NCBI GenBank assembly: GCA_043801855.1
Contig: JAZDLQ010000014.1
Location: forward strand, 1-19,074
Direction: 5' to 3'
DNA length: 19,074 nucleotides
DNA from: CAYTWW01 sp043801855
GTDB lineage: Archaea > Nanobdellota > Nanobdellia > Woesearchaeales > GW2011-AR15
Below are positions 16,004 to 19,074 of the stretch, one piece after another. Below the pieces are notes generated by a model. That model did not search any database. It was not told where the DNA came from and saw only the letters and a program-made list of their open reading frames with translations. Every line of letters begins with the position of its first letter. Position 1 is the stretch's first letter. The position numbers and the translations under genes were made by a program.

Positions 16004-16012
16004 AACCACCTT
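16004..16012 (-). promoter_or_regulatory. Shine-Dalgarno of the 15508-15999 gene
   Basis: On the minus strand this reads AAGGTGGTT, 4 nt before the ATG at 15999. An A/T box (tttaaatataaat on the minus strand, about 16028-16041) at the expected distance upstream may be its TATA element. Confidence 0.6.
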
Positions 16013-16110
16013 GTTTAGGTTCATTAAATTAATTTATATTTAAATCTTCGCATAACGGATTAGAGATTTCTAGCCATAATTTTTTAAGCAAACAATTAAA
16101 ACAATTTCCT

Positions 16111-16536
16111 ATGATTGAATTTAATCCTGACGGAAGCCTAAAGATACCAACTAAATTCAGGGAAAGTGCAAATTCAGAATCTGATTTACTCAAGACTAAA
16201 AGAAGTATAGCGATTGTTAGAGAACTTGTAAGTGAATACGCGCCGAAAAAATGTGCGCTTAATATTACAGTTTCAGAGAATATCAAAGAAAATGATTTTA
16301 TTGAAAAAATATATTATGAAGCCGTGCGTAGCTACGATGTTCCGTCAAAACTAATCAAAATTTCCGATAAAGAATACAAAATAGAGGTTGGAAGCGCATT
16401 CACAAGGTGCTCTGACTGCAATTCTTTAATTAAGACATTTAAAGACAGGCTATTTGGAAATGTCGTCGATAAAATGGGCACATGCACTTTCAAGGGAAGA
16501 GTGCAAAATTTTTCTTATGAGGATTATTTTGAATAG
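16111..16536 (+). CDS. conserved-looking hypothetical protein with CxxC
   Basis: The 141-residue product starts MIEFNPDGSLKIP, an opening I associate with small uncharacterised archaeal proteins, though I cannot name a family. A mixed alpha/beta body follows: two helices, a KCALNITVSENI strand region, then EYKIEVGSAFTRCSDCNSL. CSDC plus one later cysteine (GTCTF) could form an incomplete metal or redox site. There is no signal peptide or membrane helix. The start is the first ATG after a T/A-rich stretch (ttttttaag, about 25 nt upstream) and has no SD. Function unknown. Confidence 0.62.
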   Translation: MIEFNPDGSLKIPTKFRESANSESDLLKTKRSIAIVRELVSEYAPKKCALNITVSENIKENDFIEKIYYEAVRSYDVPSKLIKISDKEYKIEVGSAFTRCSDCNSLIKTFKDRLFGNVVDKMGTCTFKGRVQNFSYEDYFE

Positions 16537-16566
16537 AAAACAAAACCTATTCAATAGGACATAACC

Positions 16567-16574
16567 TTATAAAA
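16567..16574 (+). promoter_or_regulatory. TATA box of the helicase gene
   Basis: The sequence ttataaaa lies 39 nt before ATG 16614 and leaves a leader of roughly 15 nt containing a short SD-like AGGT. Confidence 0.45.
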
Positions 16575-16613
16575 CACCTAATATTGTTAAATTAAATACA
16601 AATTAGGTTTAAT

Positions 16614-17933
16614 ATGATATTTGACGAATTCAATAAAGAAATAAAATGGGCGCTTGCGGATGAAAAGTATAGTGTTCCAACAGCCATTCAGATAAAAGCT
16701 ATCCCAATTATTTTGCAAAGAAAAGATTTAATCGGTGTTGCACAGACAGGAACAGGGAAAACTGCTGCCTTTGTATTGCCTCTTCTTCATTTGTTATCAG
16801 CTGATGCAAAAGCAACTATGCCAAATTCACCAATAGTTTTAGTTTTAGCTCCAACTAGAGAGCTTACCTTGCAGATAGATAATGTATTTGGGAGTTTTAG
16901 TAAATACCTAGATATTAAGCATCTGGCAATATTTGGAGGAGTTAATCAAGAGCCGCAGATCAAAGGATTAACTAAAGGGATACATATATTGACAGCAACT
17001 CCTGGAAGGCTAATGGACCTTATTTCACAGGATAAAGTTAATTTGTCGCATGTTGAATATATTGTTTTAGATGAAGCCCATATGATGCTTGATATGGGAT
17101 TTTTGCCAACAGTTATGGAAATATATAATAAACTTTCAGCAAAAAAGCAATCACTTTTTTTTTCTGCGACAATGACTCCGGAAATCCTTAGTTTTGCAAA
17201 TAAATTACAGAATAATCCTAGCCTTGTTGAAGCTGATGCTGAAAAAGCATCTAATCTGATTTATCAAAAAGTGTGCTTTTTGTATGCAGACAATAAAAAC
17301 GCAATGCTGTTACAATTAGTAAAAAATAAAAAAAAAACAATAGTTTTTGTGCGCACAAAGTATAAGACAGATGTTATTGCAAACCTATTAGCTAAAAACA
17401 AAATTATTGCCAGAGCAATCCATAGCGATAAAACTCAGGATGAAAGAACTAAGACTATTGAAGATTTTAAGACAGGAATAATTAAGGTTTTAGTTGCAAC
17501 TGACATTGCTGCACGTGGAATCCATATAGATGATGTATCTGTTGTAATTAATTATGAGGTGCCTAATTATCCTGATGTATATGTCCATAGGATAGGAAGG
17601 ACTGCAAGAGCTGGAAAAACAGGTGTATGTTATTCATTTTGCGGCCTAGAAGAAAGAGAGTCTATCCGAAAGATCGAAGAGTACACTGGCCAAAAGATGG
17701 AAGTTGTCCATAACACTTATTATTCAGAAAATGTTGAAAATGCAACACCTGATGATATTGATACTTCAATCAAAATTAAAAGATGCTCTCATAAGCAAGT
17801 TCCAAGAAAATCCAATAAAGAAAGTGAAGTTTATGTTCCTCCAATAAATATTAAAAAAAATAAAAAACCACGCGAAGTTCACATGAATAAAGGTGATAGG
17901 AAACGCAGGCGACATAAAAAAAGAGGAAGATAG
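16614..17933 (+). CDS. DEAD-box-family RNA helicase (motif II reads DEAH)
   Basis: The 439-residue product has the family's motifs in order: Q motif (VPTAIQ), I AQTGTGKT (43-50), Ia PTRELTLQ, Ib TPGRLMDL, II DEAH (153-156), III FSATM, IV IVFVRTKYKTD, V VATDIAARGIHID and VI HRIGRTARAG. The protein therefore belongs to DEAD-box RNA unwinding enzymes such as RhlE/CshA types, yet the fourth residue of motif II is His instead of Asp. The context VLDEAHMMLDMGF is otherwise the DEAD-box form. A strongly basic tail (PREVHMNKGDRKRRRHKKRG) probably contacts RNA. It likely acts in RNA unfolding, ribosome assembly or decay; no neighbour narrows this. Confidence 0.92.
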   Translation: MIFDEFNKEIKWALADEKYSVPTAIQIKAIPIILQRKDLIGVAQTGTGKTAAFVLPLLHLLSADAKATMPNSPIVLVLAPTRELTLQIDNVFGSFSKYLDIKHLAIFGGVNQEPQIKGLTKGIHILTATPGRLMDLISQDKVNLSHVEYIVLDEAHMMLDMGFLPTVMEIYNKLSAKKQSLFFSATMTPEILSFANKLQNNPSLVEADAEKASNLIYQKVCFLYADNKNAMLLQLVKNKKKTIVFVRTKYKTDVIANLLAKNKIIARAIHSDKTQDERTKTIEDFKTGIIKVLVATDIAARGIHIDDVSVVINYEVPNYPDVYVHRIGRTARAGKTGVCYSFCGLEERESIRKIEEYTGQKMEVVHNTYYSENVENATPDDIDTSIKIKRCSHKQVPRKSNKESEVYVPPINIKKNKKPREVHMNKGDRKRRRHKKRGR

Positions 17934-17968
17934 AGTTAATTCTTAAAAGTCAAATAAATAATAAAAAG

Positions 17969-18089
17969 CGCCCGGGCTGAGATTCGAACTCAGGTGCCCT
18001 TTCGGACAACGGATGTCTGCTACAACGTGGTAATCATAAGCACGATTGTGCTTAGCAATCCATCGCTATAGCCACTAAGCGACCCGGGC
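17969..18089 (-). tRNA. tRNA-Ser(GCU) with 38-nt intron
   Basis: Read on the minus strand, the acceptor GCCCGGG/CCCGGGC is perfect, with discriminator G and no encoded CCA. The D stem is GCT/AGC. The anticodon stem ATGGA/TCCGT holds the loop TTGCTA|A, so the anticodon is GCU. A long variable arm (TGTCC, loop GAAA, GGGCA) identifies a class II tRNA, and the T arm is CTGAG TTCGAAT CTCAG. GCU anticodon, long variable arm and G73 together indicate serine. The mature length is 83 nt after intron removal. It probably depends on the archaeal splicing endonuclease. Confidence 0.9.
18015..18052 (-). other. tRNA-Ser intron at position 37/38
   Basis: The 38-nt intron lies after A37. The BHB has central helix TTGC (32-35) with GCAG near the intron 3' end (one G-T pair). 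Bulges are TAA, cut TA|A, and ACA, cut AC|A. Inside it, ACAA and CGTG pair with TTGT and CACG. It provides an internal standard for the BHB rules applied to carB. Confidence 0.82.
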
Positions 18090-18143
18090 AAAATTATTGT
18101 TAAGGTAAACTTTGCCTTTAGCTTTTTTAAAAAAATTACGTCT

Positions 18144-18153
18144 CTATATATAG
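18144..18153 (-). promoter_or_regulatory. TATA-like box upstream of tRNA-Ser
   Basis: The sequence ctatatatag (palindromic) lies 55-64 nt upstream of the tRNA 5' end. Initiation about 25 nt downstream would give a 5' leader of some 30 nt for RNase P to remove. Confidence 0.4.
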
Positions 18154-18197
18154 TTTTTGATTAAAAAAGAATAAAATTGTAAAATTCTAGTTTTCTT

Positions 18198-18845
18198 TTA
18201 CTCAAATCCGTGCTTTTTTCCCCAGGCAACAGTATCGCTTTTCCAGTCAAGCGCTATGTTTTTTTCTTCAGGAGTTATATATTTTTTATGTGCTGCCTGC
18301 TCAATGATTGACGTGAAATTTGTCATTGTAATAAGCTTGCATTTAGCATCAATAAATCCCTGTTCTGCTTTTTTCATCTCATAAGTTGAGACTGCAAGGC
18401 AAACATCAACTATTCCCCCTTGAAACCTGACACCAGCTATTGCCTTAAGTGAAGAGCCACCAGTTGATATGTGGTCTTCAATTATCAATACTTTTTGGCC
18501 TGGCAAAAGCTTTCCTTCTACAAGATTTTCCTTGCCGTGGTCTTTTGCTTCGCTTCTGACATAGATCATTGGCTTATTTAATTTGTCAGCCAAAAATGCT
18601 GCGTGAGGAATTCCAGCTGTTGCAATCCCGCAGATAACATCATATTGGATATTATTCTCTTTGATCGCATTTACAAATGCATCGATAATTTTTGCCCTTG
18701 CAATTGGATAGCTCATAACAAGCCTATTATCGCAATAGATCGGACTTAATATGCCTGATGCGTATCTGAAAGGCTTTTTAGCGTTAAGCGCTATCGCTTT
18801 TATACTAAGCAATACTTCTGCAATATTATATGCTGTATTTTCCAT
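18198..18845 (-). CDS. pyrE: orotate phosphoribosyltransferase
   Basis: PyrE couples orotate to PRPP to give OMP, the fifth step of UMP synthesis. The 215-residue product has the substrate segment FRYASGILSPIYCDNR. The flexible catalytic loop is KDHGKEN (Lys101, His103). The PRPP-binding loop is VLIIEDHISTGGSS, with the acidic pair at 123-124. Length is normal. The start is fixed by a perfect AGGTGAT SD. carA and carB of the same pathway lie 3-9 kb away on the other strand, so the pathway is loosely grouped without forming one operon. Confidence 0.93.
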   Translation of the reverse strand: MENTAYNIAEVLLSIKAIALNAKKPFRYASGILSPIYCDNRLVMSYPIARAKIIDAFVNAIKENNIQYDVICGIATAGIPHAAFLADKLNKPMIYVRSEAKDHGKENLVEGKLLPGQKVLIIEDHISTGGSSLKAIAGVRFQGGIVDVCLAVSTYEMKKAEQGFIDAKCKLITMTNFTSIIEQAAHKKYITPEEKNIALDWKSDTVAWGKKHGFE

Positions 18846-18851
18846 AATAAA

Positions 18852-18858
18852 ATCACCT
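18852..18858 (-). promoter_or_regulatory. Shine-Dalgarno of pyrE
   Basis: On the minus strand this reads AGGTGAT, 6 nt before the ATG. An A/T-only box (tatatttaaata, about 18882-18893) at the expected distance further upstream is the likely TATA element. Confidence 0.68.
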
Positions 18859-18956
18859 ATAAATAAGCAAATAAAAGTTGTATTTAAATATAATTATACT
18901 TGACTAATTTTAAACTGCAAAAACAAAAAGAGACGGGTGCATGTAATTAAAGTAGG

Positions 18957-19073
18957 TTAAGCCTTAACGGCTGCTTCTAGCAGTGCATTGTGGCGCAACC
19001 CAAAATTATCTTCTAAAGTTCCGTTTATGAATTCTGCTCTCAAATGTACCATATAGTTTGCATTCTCAAGGTT
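18957..19073 (-). CDS. C-terminal end of an unidentified protein (5' end outside window)
   Basis: The frame is open from the right edge to TAA at 18957-18959, giving 38 residues that include LRAEFINGTLEDNFGLRHNA and end LLEAAVKA. It is amphipathic-helical and soluble-looking. Frame continuity and ordinary codon use support a real gene, but the family cannot be recognised from this tail. It would read towards pyrE on the same strand with a gap of about 110 nt. Confidence 0.45.
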   Translation of the reverse strand, partial: NLENANYMVHLRAEFINGTLEDNFGLRHNALLEAAVKA

Positions 19074-19074
19074 C

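Noticed and set aside
1..19074. CRISPR arrays, rRNA genes or further tRNAs
   Set aside because: No regularly spaced direct repeats, no rRNA signatures and no second cloverleaf were seen on either strand.

Overview
The window is AT-rich and reads as archaeal. Promoters look like BRE/TATA elements, and several genes appear leaderless. Other genes carry GGTGAT-type ribosome binding sites. A serine tRNA has an intron at the classic 37/38 position with a bulge-helix-bulge (BHB) fold, and there is an EndoQ-type repair endonuclease ending in a PCNA-binding (PIP) box. Bacterial-looking metabolic genes (class II aldolase, cofactor-dependent phosphoglycerate mutase, Bacteroidetes-like carAB) sit beside these. 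The mix suggests an uncultivated archaeon, perhaps DPANN/Woesearchaeota-like. That assignment is inference.

Layout. Position 1-127 is the tail of a transposase-like gene. A large alpha/beta hydrolase with a long helical N-terminus follows on the minus strand (159-2195). A lipoprotein with four Ig/cadherin-like repeats (2380-3615) diverges from it. Then come EndoQ (minus), a TrmA/RlmD-family uracil methyltransferase (plus), a minus-strand pair gpmA plus a PEBP-family lipoprotein, a zinc-ribbon membrane protein (minus) and class II fructose-bisphosphate aldolase (minus). The carA - homing endonuclease - carB locus (9196-14927, plus) is the centre of interest. It is followed by three uncharacterised genes, a DEAD-family helicase whose motif II reads DEAH, the intron-containing tRNA-Ser(GCU) (minus), pyrE (minus) and a 5'-truncated minus-strand gene at the right edge.

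The main discovery is in carB. The normal start (ATG 11633 with a strong SD) enters the conserved CarB N-terminus, but the reading frame is broken within 16 codons. Removing exactly 31 nt (11679-11709) and 18 nt (11733-11750) restores a perfect family sequence reading GSGALKIGEAGEFDYSGSQ and a 1081-residue protein. Both segments fold so that their ends fall between nucleotides 2 and 3 of three-nucleotide bulges flanking a four-position helix, which is the geometry cut by the archaeal tRNA-splicing endonuclease. I therefore propose two tandem mini BHB introns in a protein-coding mRNA, 23 nt apart. Directly upstream, between carA and carB, lies an apparently intact LAGLIDADG homing endonuclease gene with HTH domains at both ends. 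The exonic tract around the introns has GC-ending codons unlike the rest of the gene, as expected from co-conversion during homing or from a foreign donor. carA has lost one base near its own 5' end, so a frameshift or sequence error must be excluded there.

Functionally, carA, carB and pyrE belong to pyrimidine synthesis, and fba and gpmA to glycolysis/gluconeogenesis. The remaining genes concern DNA repair, RNA modification and unwinding, or are unknown.
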